Source of the DNA: Rosa chinensis
Lineage: Eukaryota; Streptophyta; Magnoliopsida; Rosales; Rosaceae
Reading direction: 5' to 3'
DNA: 64,000 bases
Assembly (NCBI RefSeq): GCF_002994745.2
Contig: NC_037088.1
Coordinates: 60,530,397 to 60,594,396 of the forward strand
The translations under genes were made by a program, and so were the position numbers. The notes under the pieces were generated by a model, which saw only the letters and a program-made list of their open reading frames with translations, made no database searches and was not told where the DNA came from. This document shows, piece after piece, positions 34,056-46,500 of the stretch. The stretch's first letter is position 1. Each line of letters begins with the position of its first letter.

Positions 34056-35670
34056 TGCTGTGGGTGGCGCGTGAGACGTGGCGGGTGTTTTGGAGGCGAT
34101 GTTTGTTATTCAGGAGAGGCCAAAGATCTGTGTGTGTGAGATTTATGGAGCGAATTTAGTTATGGGGAATTGGGGATGGTGATATCCAGGGTGGCGGACT
34201 TTTCTAAATCAATTGGGTTTGGGCCTAACTTTTTATACTTCTAGTTCAAATCTTAACAGCCCAACTATCAAATTGGACTCAAATGCTCAATACTCTTTGG
34301 TGTCGAGGACTCGAAATTCTCCGTGATTTCGGGTTTTTTATTTTGGTCACTGTGTTTTGATTCGAACAGACTTGATCAATTCCTAACGTTTTGTCTTTCA
34401 CCAGGTGAAACCCCGGATTTGAACTCCATTTGCCTTTGATTTCTGTTGTCGGAGGGTCCAAACTCAAAGGTTTGAGTGTTAGAATGAATCGAGTCTCGGC
34501 TAACTATTAAGATGTTTACTCTCACTTTGGATTCAGATATCTTTGATAATGGGATATTTAAGAATTATATACTGGTTTTTTGTGCGAACATTTTGTATCA
34601 CTTTGAGTGGTTTTTTTTTCCCACAAACGAGCCAAGTTGAGCTCGATTTTAAGTTTGACTTGTTGTTCTAACATGCATACTATTTTTTAATAGCTCAATT
34701 AGTGTTTTCATGAACTTAACTTGAAATTTGATTTACAGGTCTAACTAAAAGATCATTTTATGTGCTTCCCGAAACTAATTGCAAATACTATTTCCATCAT
34801 AAAGCTTGAGATTTATTTTTCCTCGAGTACAATTCATGAATTTAAACTTGTTTTAACTTTTAAGTGAAGAACATGTTTAAATAAGGTCAAAAACATTTGC
34901 CAAGATTGTAGTCCACAGCCCTTAAATGTGTGTATAATGGACATGGCTACCAATATAGTAGTCCCCAAGAAGCTAGACAGTTTGGTATGATTTGCATTAA
35001 TCATGATTTGGAATAGGCATTATTTCAAGGAAAAGAGAGCGTACTGGTGGTTATGGACTCAAAAGTCTAAGTCCATCTCCATCTATTAGTCTAAAAGCTT
35101 ATGCTATTGATCAGCATATATTCACATCTTTTTGGAAGACTTGTAGGATTGATGGATTCATTGGATGCATGTATACGATAAGTTAGGCCAAACCAAAGTA
35201 ACTTGGAATCATTTCTATAGATAATCACTGCATGATATTGATTCTCCAGAAAATTAACCAGAAAGCAAGCTATGCACATTGGTAGAGTCAGCACGCTATT
35301 GAAATCAAGTCGTTAATCTTATCCATTCTTGGTCTAAATGTGTTAGGAGAACTTCAACGGAGAGTGCTTTAAGCTTTTGGGGTTTAACGGTTGTGTAACG
35401 CACCCGAAAACCATCTAGTGATTCACCCACTTCCGCTGTTAATCTGGAAAAGGGAATTTCTCTTGTCCGAAAAACTAAAAGTTCCCGAGTAAGCATTCAC
35501 ATAGCTAGCAATGGCATTTCTTGCACAACTTTCTTTTCTAAAAGCTTCTTCCTGAATTTTTAGACTTTTCCCACCAGAATCTGATGCAATTTTTTTCTTC
35601 ACTATTTGCTTCCATTTATGCAGAACTCTATAAAAGTGGGATTCATGGTTGAACACTTTAGTTGAATTCT
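34056..35670. other. Intergenic spacer between divergent genes
   Basis: This holds the PRA1 promoter on the left and the promoter of the 499-aa gene on the right. No other gene, RNA or transposon boundary was recognised. Confidence 0.4.
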
Positions 35671-37270
35671 ATGGCTTCTTCTGGATTTCCTGACATATTT
35701 TCATGGATTCAAAGCCTTCCTCCAATCTCTCAATGGCCACCAAAAAGTTCCAATGTCTCCATATCCATATGTTCTTCTCCAAGTTCATCTCAACCATCCC
35801 TCAAACTCTCCATATCTATGAACCCTCAAACCGCAACTCTCTCTTTCTCCATAGTTGCAGATTTCAATCTCCCTATCGCGCTTTGGACCTCAAAACACTT
35901 CAAATTCAGCCCCAATAACATCAAGCCAATAAATCAAGAAACCATTTCCAGTCTCCTAGTCAATGTCATTGAAGATGTTCTTCACTATGGCTCAAACAAG
36001 AATAACTTCTTGATCAAGTTTCTCAAGCTAGACTCCATTGCCAACTTGGAAGAAGTCTTCAACCTCTCATTTCTCGCTCTTCTGTGCCTCGTTTGCATCT
36101 ACGAAGCCCCTGCAGGCCTTCGCTCCGGATGTCTCAACATTCTCAAGAATTACTTGGCAGATTGCTGGTCAGGACAGGCTTCGAAGTCGCTGATGAAGCT
36201 TTTAGGATCAAATTTGGAAGAGGAATGGATGCGGTCCATGAACCTTGCGATTACCAATTGGATTGTGGAGCTCCAAGCAGAACAGAGAACCCTTAAAACA
36301 CCATCACCACTTTTCTCTTACGCAATTTCGACGTTTGGGTTGTTGAAAGTGCAGTTGTATTGTCCTGTCATAGCCATGGACATTGAAAAATCTAGCAGCC
36401 CTTCTTGTGGTGATGAGAGACTGCAGTTCTCTCTGAATTACCACCAGCTTGAGGGTGTTCTTCAGTTCAATTACAAAGTCATAGTCAAAGAGAGGTGGAT
36501 TGATGTGATGCTAAACGTTGACAACATAAGGTAATTTCTTGAGTACAAATTTGGTCCAACAAATTGAGGCATATGTACGGTAGCTCATGAGTCATGAGCC
36601 ATACATCTTTCTCACTTCTTTAAATTGCAGGTGTGATATTGTTAGGCTTGTGAATGAGACTCTAATGAATGAACAAGGCGCCGGGACAGGTGAAAAGCAT
36701 TTCCCATCAAGAATTTCATTACAAATTACTCCAACTCGACAAACCAATGTGGTGAGTGTTTCAGTGAGCAAGTCTTCCGAGAACCCTACAAGAGAGATTG
36801 GCAAAGAAAAGGGCATAGAGGGTTCATTTGAACCCCCAAACCCTTACTTGGCGTTCAAGGTATCGGCTGGGGAGACCATAACAATGAGCTTGAAGCCATG
36901 GAAGTTCGAGGAATCTGTGTACGGATATAGTGCAAACTTGAATTGGTTTCTCCATGATGGTGTGGATGGTAGGGAGGTCTTCTCTTCCAAGCCATCAAAG
37001 TTTCAGCTGATTAACCCCAAGGCTTGGTTCAAAGACAGGTACTCTAGTGCTTATAGGCCTTTCACTAGGCAAGGAGGAGTCATTTTTGCTGGTGATGAGT
37101 ATGGAGAGGGTGTGATGTGGAAGGTAGACAAAGCTGCCCTTGGAAAGACTATGGAATGGGAAATTAAAGGGTGGATTTGGTTAACTTATTGGCCTAACAA
37201 ACATAAAACATTTTATACTGAGACCAGGAGGCTGGAATTTAGAGAAATCCTCAAACTTACAATTGCTTAG
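35671..37270 (+). CDS. Plant-specific protein of unknown function, two exons
   Basis: Exons 35671-36530 and 36631-37270 encode 499 aa. I do not recognise a named domain. The text resembles a plant-only family of soluble proteins of unknown function with a conserved C-terminal half: SRISLQITPTRQTNVVSVSV, then PYLAFKVSAGETITMSLKPW, a Trp-rich stretch and a final LEFREILKLTIA. Alternating hydrophobic residues suggest extensive beta structure. There is no signal peptide or transmembrane helix; an internal hydrophobic stretch around FLALLCLVCIYEAP is short. The start is the ATG at 35671. Codon use and GT-AG boundaries look normal, so the gene appears functional. Confidence 0.8.
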
Positions 37271-38176
37271 AAAATCTTTGGGGGTCATAAATAATTTAAG
37301 AAACTCACTTAGAAGTGGTTTCTTACTTAGAACTTGTTTCTTATATCCTATTTAGTGCGTATTGCTCAAAATAATTATTTTTTATGTGATTCATGACTTG
37401 TAATTCTAATGATAACAAGTTGACTCCACACAATCTATTAGAGCACGTGAGCTCAAAGCAGCTCTTCCGATTGTTTTTTTTTTCCTTTTATTATTTGTAT
37501 GAAAAAATATTGTTTAAATGGTTTAATAATACACACATCTTTATTTCAATTTATGATTTTTCTTTTTCTTTTTGAAGAGGTTTTAATTTATGTATTCGAT
37601 TAGACAGGACTTATATGAGAAATGTTACATAACTCAAAATTTTGTACCAAATAATGTGATAATTGTTGACGTGACACATTTATCATAGTAGAAATAATTG
37701 TATTAGAAGTGATCTAACGTACGATCATGCCAAGCCAGGTGTGAACTACGTCGGCACAACACAGTGACAAAACGACATGAACGATTGTTAAATCAACCGC
37801 TACGAACACGACACGAAACCTGCATAAGCGTAAAACTTAGTAGTTTGGAAACCAAAAACGACACTAAATTTGCAAATCCCACGACAAGTCGCAAGCAATA
37901 AAACTCCTCCTCGAGAAATGAGCCCGATCAAGAGAGGGCCACGTAGGAGTCGCACATCACTCACTCCGGCGCAAGTTAGCGACAAGCAGTGTGAGAAAAG
38001 TGAAACGGAGAAACTAATGTGAGAGGGCGGACATTTCCAAGAGACCTCCCCAACTGTAAGCTCAACCAAACTCACCTTCTTCCTCTTCCTTCTTCTTTTA
38101 AGTCCCCAGTCTCTCTATAAATCGCCGTCTCCTCCATTTCTGCTTCGTCAATTCTCTCTCCTCGTTTGGATTAGTG
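37271..38176. other. Spacer and BADC promoter
   Basis: No gene. The left part is AT-rich 3' flank of the 499-aa gene; the right part, near 38090-38176, is CT-rich and probably the BADC 5' UTR, with a TATA-like CTATAAAT at about 38116. Confidence 0.5.
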
Positions 38177-41100
38177 ATGGAGTCCTCTGCCGTTCTCCGA
38201 TCCTTCAACTGTAACTCTCTCTCTCTCTCTCTAATCACATATATAAGCATATTCATACTCATATTCGAAGCTTGAGTTAGTATGCTCGCACTAGTGGTTC
38301 AGCTGTTGTTTAATTTGAGCTACGTATGTGTTTTCGTGTTTGATTTGCTGAATGAACTGTCAGAATTGGAATCGGAATGCTGTGGATTGTTAAGTAGGGA
38401 GTAGAGATTTTGAATGTGTTTGGTTATTTTCCGGTGAATCACTTATGAATGGATTAATGTAGTGGTTATAAGTAAATATTGATATGGAGGTAAGAAGTTT
38501 GGGTTTGAGATCTGGTGTTAACCGGCACGGATTTCTATGATATAGGCTGAAGAAGGTGTGCATAGTTTCTTGTTGAGCTGAATGGATGTAATTTTACAGG
38601 CCTGGTCAATATTTTTTTTTTGCTTGTTTGTTTTGATAATTAGAAATCTAGTATGGATAAGATCAACTGCTCGAGTTTAAGATGGTGATGCTTGCAGCTA
38701 ATTGTTGGCCTCAAATGCTTCATCCATAGATATAGTGAATCTGGAAGGAAGTTACTGTGTAAAAAATTCACATACATGCTCTCTATTTGAAATTTGAAAT
38801 CTGAAATGCAACAAAGTTGTAGTATAGTGAGTATATATCTTGATGTCATGAGACAGTCATTACATGTTTCCTATAATCGATTCTGTCATTTGATATTCCT
38901 TTTAGTTAGTGTGCAGTAGTAAGTTAAGATTTGTTTCCACACACATGCTTATGGATGAACTAAAACTATATGTATGAAGCTTTTTACGTTTGTATGCAAA
39001 GTGAAAATTGTCAACTATTTTTTAAGCTTGATCTGAAATCTGATTGGACAACATCAAATTGCAGGTTCTGTTGGCACAGTTTCACAGATCCACTCATTTG
39101 TTGACAAGCCTGGTATGCTTCCGGTGTATAATGCCAGAAGGCCTACCTCTAGTAGATCATATTTCCAAGGATTGATGGTTAGTGAGAAGTTCATTTATTC
39201 TCCACAAAAGCGGGAGGGAGTCCTAATATCATGTGTGAAGACAACAGAAGCTGCCAAGACTGAGAATTCCAGTGGTAAGTTTTTCTATTTTCAGGCTGTA
39301 ATTTTTTTTTTCTATTTAGCATTTAGTACACAAGTGTGTTTAACCAATCAATAACTGTGGATTCTTTACTTCATTTCCGTTTGGGTGGGTGTGAGAAAAA
39401 GAGAATTTGAGAGTGTGGTGGATTGGTAATGTAGATATCCAACTTCTTCACCACATTAAGAAACTATGGCTATTCCTTTTAGAAATAATGCTAAAATGCC
39501 AAGCTTGTCAACATATTTTCATCCTAATGATATTTATGTTTCTGCAGTTTTGTCAGACAGTAAGCCAGAAAGCACATCAGAGGGATCTCCTCAAAGCACT
39601 GTGTTTCCTAGTGGATATGAGGTGAGAATATCTCTTTAAAGGAAGAAAACAAAAGAGGGAATGGATATAGGAAGCCTGGTTTTGCTGCATAATCTTTCCT
39701 TTTTTCTGGGTGGATCAAGTGTATATTACTGTTCGTTATTAGTAGATTTGCTAAGGAACTTATGATCAATGATTCACACCCTGCAATTAACTATAAGTTC
39801 TGTTACATATGTAGGTTATCCTTCAAATATATTATGATTTGTTATATTTGTGTATCCTGAGATTTATTCAACATGATTTTAGATCTTCCTTTGATATGCT
39901 TCATGTATTATGATGCAGAACTGTCTTTTTTATATTTTCTATATCTAGTTATGGCTCAATGCATGAACCTCAATGAGGTTTTGAAGAGTTTCTATGAATT
40001 CTCTTTAAGTGTATATTTTTTTTTCCCAAGAATGTGCTCTCGTTGTGTATAGTTTAAGCTCTAAAAGCAAATCCAGAGGGAATGCCCTCCTGCCATATGA
40101 TACTGGTTTTTTAATTCAGTCCTTGTGTTTGTTATATTTTTTTATTTGGCCGACTTTATCATTTAATTTTAGTTGATATTGAGGCTACCTAGTTAATGCT
40201 TCTCCATTCTTTCATTTAACACAAGTTTTCTTTATCATCAGGCTCTGATGCTAGAAGTCTGTGACGAGACAGAGATTGCTGAACTGAAACTTAAGGTGAA
40301 TCTCTAAACCATCAAGCAACCTGGTGAACTTGCTATATCCATAAACCTTGTTTAACGGTCAAATAAAATAAGCATTTTGTGGTAAATAAGAAAATGTCTC
40401 TTAAGAATCAGAAAAGCAGTGCATTTTATGATAGATGCATCCATTAGTTGGACCATGCAGTAAAGGCACAGAGGACACATATTAAATAGTTTGTTTTATC
40501 TCTATTTGTGTCAGTATTTCTGATGAATATATGTTTTTCATCTGAACACTGAGTATGGTGTATGAGAGGAGCTTGAGGCATGCGTTCGTGAGAGGTGATT
40601 TCTTAAGGCAGGAACATATAATATTTAGCATCTTACTAGAAAATCCACTTAGTATGTTCATAAAGGATTACATGTGAACCAACAGAACAGCTTGTGCTCT
40701 TGAGCCCCTGTTGGGGAAAACTGCTAAACATAATAAAATTATTCCAGCAAAGAGCATGGATTCAATACCAGGTTAAAGTAAAAGTTCAGTAGACCTTTCA
40801 GGGCTTCTAATATTTTATTGTATAGCGTTTTCTGGAATTTTTTGGTTGTATTTACATTCTATAATTTAACTGGCCATGCTCCGTATTAGATTGGAGACTT
40901 TGAAATGCATTTGAAGCGGAACATTGGAGCCACCAATGCTCCAGTGTCTACCATCTCGCCAACAGTAGCACCACCTATTCCATCTCCACCCATGGTTGAA
41001 TCAGCTCCTGCTCCCCCTCCAGCATCTGCACCAAAACCTTCTCCTGCCAAAACTACTCCATTTAATAATGGCGCTGTATCCAAGTCCCCAAAATTAGCAG

Positions 41101-42366
41101 CATTGGAGGCTTCTGGATCTAATGGATATGTTCTGGTTACTTCTCCAACGGTATGTGTTGAGCCTATGTAGGGAGGAGTAAATTCTTCTTATACTTTATT
41201 CAGGACAATATGTGTACAGCATCTAGGATTCACTTTTTTACTTTTTTATATTTTCCTTTTGCAGGTTGGTTCGTTTCGAAGGGGCAGAACAGTGAAAGGA
41301 AAGAAGCAACCTCCTATCTTTCAAGAGGTATCTATTACACACCTATTTTTAGTTTGCTATATGTTAAGATTTGTAGTCCATAATTTCAGGATGAAAAGCA
41401 CCTAAATATGTCATGCTTATGTGTTATATGTTCGTATCCTCGTTTTCCCATGCTTAAATCTCTGAGTCAATGTTAAACTTTTATGTTTATAAGTTTCATT
41501 TGCTGGAAACAAATTGTTCTATGTGACAAAAGGTAGGTATCGTGTGGACAGTAACACTCCCAGAAATTCTAAGCTATTGATTTCATGAACTAATTCAAGA
41601 ACTGAAATGGTCCTGTAGACAAGATGCATATAGAGGATTGCACTTTTGGTAGGTAATGTTGCCAACACTCTGTGGCTTTGTGGCAACTTTACTTAACACT
41701 ACAACTTGAGTCTATTAACAGCATCTTGCTATCATCATTTTCTTATCCAAATACTTAATGTAGTTTAACATATTTTATAACACCGTTTTGGCAACGTTAC
41801 CTTGATTGGATTCTCTTCATACCAAATATACAGGGTGATCTTATCAAAGAAGGACAGGTAATTGGGTACGTGGATCAGTTTGGCACTGAACTTCCTGTGA
41901 AGGTTTGTCTCCCATTTTAGTTTCTTCATGCCATCTTTCCTGATAGACACTTCACTTATGATGGATTCTTATATCTTGAGCAGACTGATGTGGGTGGAGA
42001 AGTTTTGAAGCTCCTATTCAATGACGGAGGTATGAGACCTTCTATCATTTTGAATTTATTGTACTCTTATATTATGAACATTTTAACACCCGAAACAAGT
42101 ATTTATGTGACAGTATATTCTAAAACACATAACAATGTCAATAGTCTTTCTTCTGATGTTTTTGGAAGATGATTTTGGGTCAACCTAAGAAGAGTAGACT
42201 CTGTATATTGAAGTTTTTCGCTTACCTGCAATTGTGTTTTATAACTTGAATGGCTATTGATTCTCTCTTTTGTCGTTTTGCTTTGAAATGTTAATGGTCC
42301 ACAGATGCCGTTGGTTTTGGAGACGCACTTATTGCCGTCTTGCCATCATTCCCCGGAATCCAGTGA
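38177..42366 (+). CDS. BADC protein (biotin/lipoyl attachment domain, not biotinylated)
   Basis: BADC proteins are plastid homologues of BCCP that replace it in heteromeric acetyl-CoA carboxylase and so restrain fatty acid synthesis. Nine exons: 38177-38210, 39065-39274, 39548-39621, 40242-40295, 40890-41150, 41265-41327, 41834-41902, 41984-42029 and 42305-42366, encoding 290 aa. An N-terminal plastid leader is likely. Then comes an acidic helix (ALMLEVCDETEIAELKLK), a Pro/Ala-rich linker of the BCCP kind, and a C-terminal biotinyl-like fold (GDLIKEGQVIGYVDQFGTEL ... GDALIAVLPSFPGIQ). Where BCCP has the MKM biotinylation motif this protein has YVDQFGTEL with no modifiable lysine there, which identifies it as BADC. 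Its neighbour is RETICULATA-RELATED, as in Arabidopsis. Confidence 0.9.
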
Positions 42367-43538
42367 GCTGTATCTCTCTTCCCAGTAAATTGTTGTTGAG
42401 GACCGGCGAGGCTTGCAGTTTTCAAGAATCATTCTTTCCGTCTTTCTCTATTTACCTTATGGCAATTAGGGGACAGGCTATTTTGCGATATGTACTTGAT
42501 ATTTCTGGTCAGGAAAATTGACTGTAGATCGATCAAGGAATAATTCGAGCTTTTATAAACGCCATGTTGGACATTGTTCTTGTTATTAGTCGATACACTG
42601 TAGATGTGTTGCATATGGAGGGAAACAATTTGTAACATCTTTTTGGTCATTCATAATACATTTTTAAGAAAAGTGAATTCTTCCTAGATTCACAATTCCT
42701 CGCACCAATGACAAAAGTTTTCCATTTTATCATCTCAACTCTGGAGCCGGTCGTCTACTCAAAACTTTACTGTTGTTGGCTATCGAATGTTTTTACAGCG
42801 TTCGGTGGTTATCAAATGCTCATCTGAGTTGTTTATTTTAAAAGTTCGGAGTTCACTACTGAAACATTGCGCTAGAGAATCATTGATCGAGTACGTCCAT
42901 GGTGTTCATTTAGACTCTTCCTAAAAGAATATTCATATCATGGAATATCGATATTATATGACTAGGACAAAAAAAAAACACAATCAAGATGGTGAGGTTT
43001 TTTTGATGCAGCACTGCCAGCACATACGAGAAAGTTAAGGAAATTGCAGGAAATTGTAAAACAAGGCAAAAATCAAAATGACTGTAAGCCATCCATGGCA
43101 AGCGGTACAGGAAATAATATATAGGCTACTAATGCACTGGTGGCAACCTACACGTGCCATAGGACCACAAATAGAAATGGGCTAATAAGCAGCTGCTTGG
43201 GCTTGAGGGATCAAATGTTGTAGTGTGTTGTGGTGGCCTCAACATTTTTCTTTTCTTTTCTTAAAACCTAATCGATCTCCCGCCACTCATATAGTCATAT
43301 ATTTGTGTACCTGGCAGATAAGAATGATTCTCAGTTGCGCAAAATCTGGATAAAATTGATACAAGTAGCTATTTTACCTCCAGAAATGTATGTTTCAAAT
43401 TTTAGATAAAATAAAATAAAATCCAAATTTATGTGACGGCAAAAAAAAAAAAACCTCAATATTGTAATTTGAAAAAAAAAAAAAAAAATTCATAATATTG
43501 AAAGCGCCTGAGCATTAACGAACAAACGAACCGGGAAA
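42367..43538. other. BADC 3' UTR and spacer
   Basis: No gene. It includes the BADC 3' UTR and an A-rich stretch near 43440-43490 just before the next gene. Confidence 0.5.
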
Positions 43539-46500
43539 ATGAAGCCGCACACTAACACTGGCTTCGCCGTGAGTAGTCCACTCCACGTCACCTCTCCTCC
43601 CCGCGCCTCACCGGGAATCTCTCTCCGGCGACAACTCATCCACGTTTTCCGGCAATTATCTTACACTAAACGCCGCCAAAGTAGCCTCTCCGTCGTTCTC
43701 CGTCGCAATCCTTCCGCGAATTCCGATAAAAACATCAGAGATTCAATACAAAATGAAAACTATTCAGACGAACCTGGCCGGAGTTCGCTCACGAGGAGAC
43801 AAGCGCTACTCGCGCCGTCACTGGTTCTGGGCGCGTGGTTTTTAAAATCGGCAGTGGCGAGTGCGGCGGACGACTCGCCTCCTCCGCCGTCTTCGCAGTC
43901 AATGACGATGCCGGTGCCCGTTCCGAGAGCTGAGGAGAAGAAGAAAAAAGAGGATGATGTGATAACGTCGAGGATTTACGACGCGACGGCGATCGGAGAG
44001 CCACTGGCGGTGGGAAAAGACAAGAGCAAGGTCTGGGAGAAGCTGATGAAGGCTAGGGTTGTGTATCTAGGCGAAGCAGAGCAGGTTCCGATTCGCGACG
44101 ATAAAGAATTGGAGCTCGAAATTGTGAGGAATATGAACAAGAGGTGCTTGGAGGGTGAGAAAGCCTTGGCTTTGGCTCTTGAATCTTTTCCATGTGATCT
44201 TCAGGACCAGCTCAATCAGTACATGAACAAAAGGTAGTATATCTCCTATATTGAAATACTACGTTTATTTCTTTTCAATTTGAGACTATGCATTTGTTGC
44301 TTGTATTGTGTTGATGATTTTGTGTATATATGTATGATGGCAGCATAGATGGTGAAGCTTTGAAGTCATACACTTCACATTGGCCGCCGCAACGGTGGCA
44401 GGAGTATGAGCCTCTTCTAAGTTACTGCCGAGATAATGGTGTTCGGCTTGTGGCTTGTGGTACTCCACTCGCGGTAATCTTTTACTCATTACACTTTCGT
44501 TTTTGTATCAATCAATCTAGCTAGCATTGATGAATGATGGTGTATTTATTGGATTGTGTAATTTGAAATTGAATAATTGGTAATACAAATGTGATTGCTT
44601 AAGATGTTAGTGTAAGTTCCTTGCTGCTGCATGGTTTTAGAGTGTGTTTCGTAAGTTCAGTATGGATTGCATAGTGAACTAGTGGTTAATCTTGTATTCA
44701 TAGGTCTTACGGACTGTACAAGCGGAGGGAATTCGTGGGCTTTCAAAGGCTGATCGTAAAATGTATGCCCCTCCAGCAGGTTCGGGGTTCATCTCAGGCT
44801 TCACTTCGATCACACGCAGATCACCAGTTGATAGTAATTCTCCGACTCAAACTGCTCCATTTGGGCCAAGCTCATATCTATCTGCACAGGCAAGAGTGGT
44901 TGAGGATTATACCATGTCCCAGATTATTTTAAAGGCCATGGAAGGTGGAGGAGCAACTGGTATGCTAGTGGTTGTGACAGGTGCAAGCCATGTCAAGTAT
45001 GGGCTTAGAGGGACAGGATTGCCAGCCAGAATTTCAAAAAAGATGCAAAAGAAAAACCAAGTAGTTATATTACTTGATCCTGAAAGACAGGACATACGGC
45101 AAGAGGGAGAAGTTCCTGTTGCTGATTTCTTGTGGTATTCTGCTGCCAGACCCTGCAATAGGAATTGTTTTGATCGTGCTGAAATTGCTCGAGTTATGAA
45201 TGCAGCAGGCAGGAAAAGAGATGCCCTTCCACAGGTTAGCTCTGTTTCTTTATAGTCTTTTTTGTCTTTCTTTGGGAAGTCATGGTTTCTAGTTTCTAGT
45301 ACCTAGGATGCACGGATACGCCAAAATGCCAACGTATCCCGTACCGATACGGGATACGGGTGCGATACGCCTCGGATACGTCCGGATACGCGTATCCAAC
45401 GCATCCAGATTTTGATACGCCACGGATACGCTCGTATCTGTATTGGATACGTAAATTAGTAAATAAATAGGATACGCGAGGTTAGATCGGACATTTTTCC
45501 CTTAAAAAAAAAAAAAACCAAAACAAAACAGATCGAATCGAATCGAGACCTAGTTGAGCCGCACATCCGCACATCTTCAGTCTTCGCGTTTTCTTCTCTT
45601 CTGATGTTCGCGGCTTCTCTCCAGACGCAATCAAACTTCGTGTCGCGTCTTCTTCTACTACAGACTTCTCTGGTTCTCTCAAAGGAAACCAGCTGGAGCC
45701 TCTTCTTTCGCTTCGGGTATGTTCTCTTCTTCAGTTCTTCTTGATTGAATTATGGCTTGTGATGGTTTGTGGGTTTTGTGCATCTGATTTGTGGGTTTAT
45801 GGGTCTGTGCGTCTGATGGTTTATGGGTCTGTGCGTCTGATTGAATTATGGCTTGTGGGTAATGAAGTTCTGATGGTTTATGAATATGATAATGGACTAT
45901 ATTTGTTAATGGCTTGTGAATTGTGAGATGTGTCAATGGTTTGTGAATACTGAATTGTGATATGCATGCAGGCCCCCTTCCATATTCTTGCCACGTCCTT
46001 TACCATCATCAGAGACCTTAATAATGGCATAGTGATAATCATGAATTCACATTACATTTTGTCTAAATTAGATTGGTCATGTTAAGGTTCTCTTATTAAA
46101 CTGATAATGCTTTATGAATTTGATTGGCACATGAAATTGGTGATTAATAAAATTGGTGACAATTTGCAGGACCATGAGTGGAGATAGAACACCTCCTATT
46201 AGTTCAAGTGCCGGGTCTGTTAATGCCAATACTAGTAGTGGAGCTGCTGATCCTGAAAATATAGTGCAAGATGATAATGTTTAACTTGATAAACTAGTAT
46301 TTTGTTTATGTTTCATATGTTTTTTTTTTCTTCTTAATTTATATATAGATACACATATATTTATATATTTATTAAAATATATTTTAATTGACGTATCCTT
46401 CCCGTACCCGTATCCTATTACATTTAAGATTTGTCGTATCCACGTATCGCACCGTATCGTATCCGGATACTCGTACCCGTATCGGTGCAACTTAGGTTTC

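Larger units (their letters stand above)
45302..46496. mobile_element. Non-autonomous DNA transposon in an intron, 1195 bp
   Basis: Ends CCTAGGATGCACGGATAC and, complemented, CCTAAGTTGCACCGATAC. Flanks TTTCTAGTA (45293-45301) and TTTCTACTA (46497-46505) form a 9-bp duplication with one mismatch. The outer 150 bases on each side are packed with GGATACG/CGTATCC motifs. The superfamily is not settled: the duplication length suggests Mutator-like, while the internal leader of a hAT-like transposase suggests hAT. It lies in intron 3 of the RETICULATA-RELATED gene and is apparently tolerated. Confidence 0.8.

Noticed and set aside
33444..34074. Glu/Gly-rich plus-strand frames
   Set aside because: Antisense of the GC-rich PRA1 gene.
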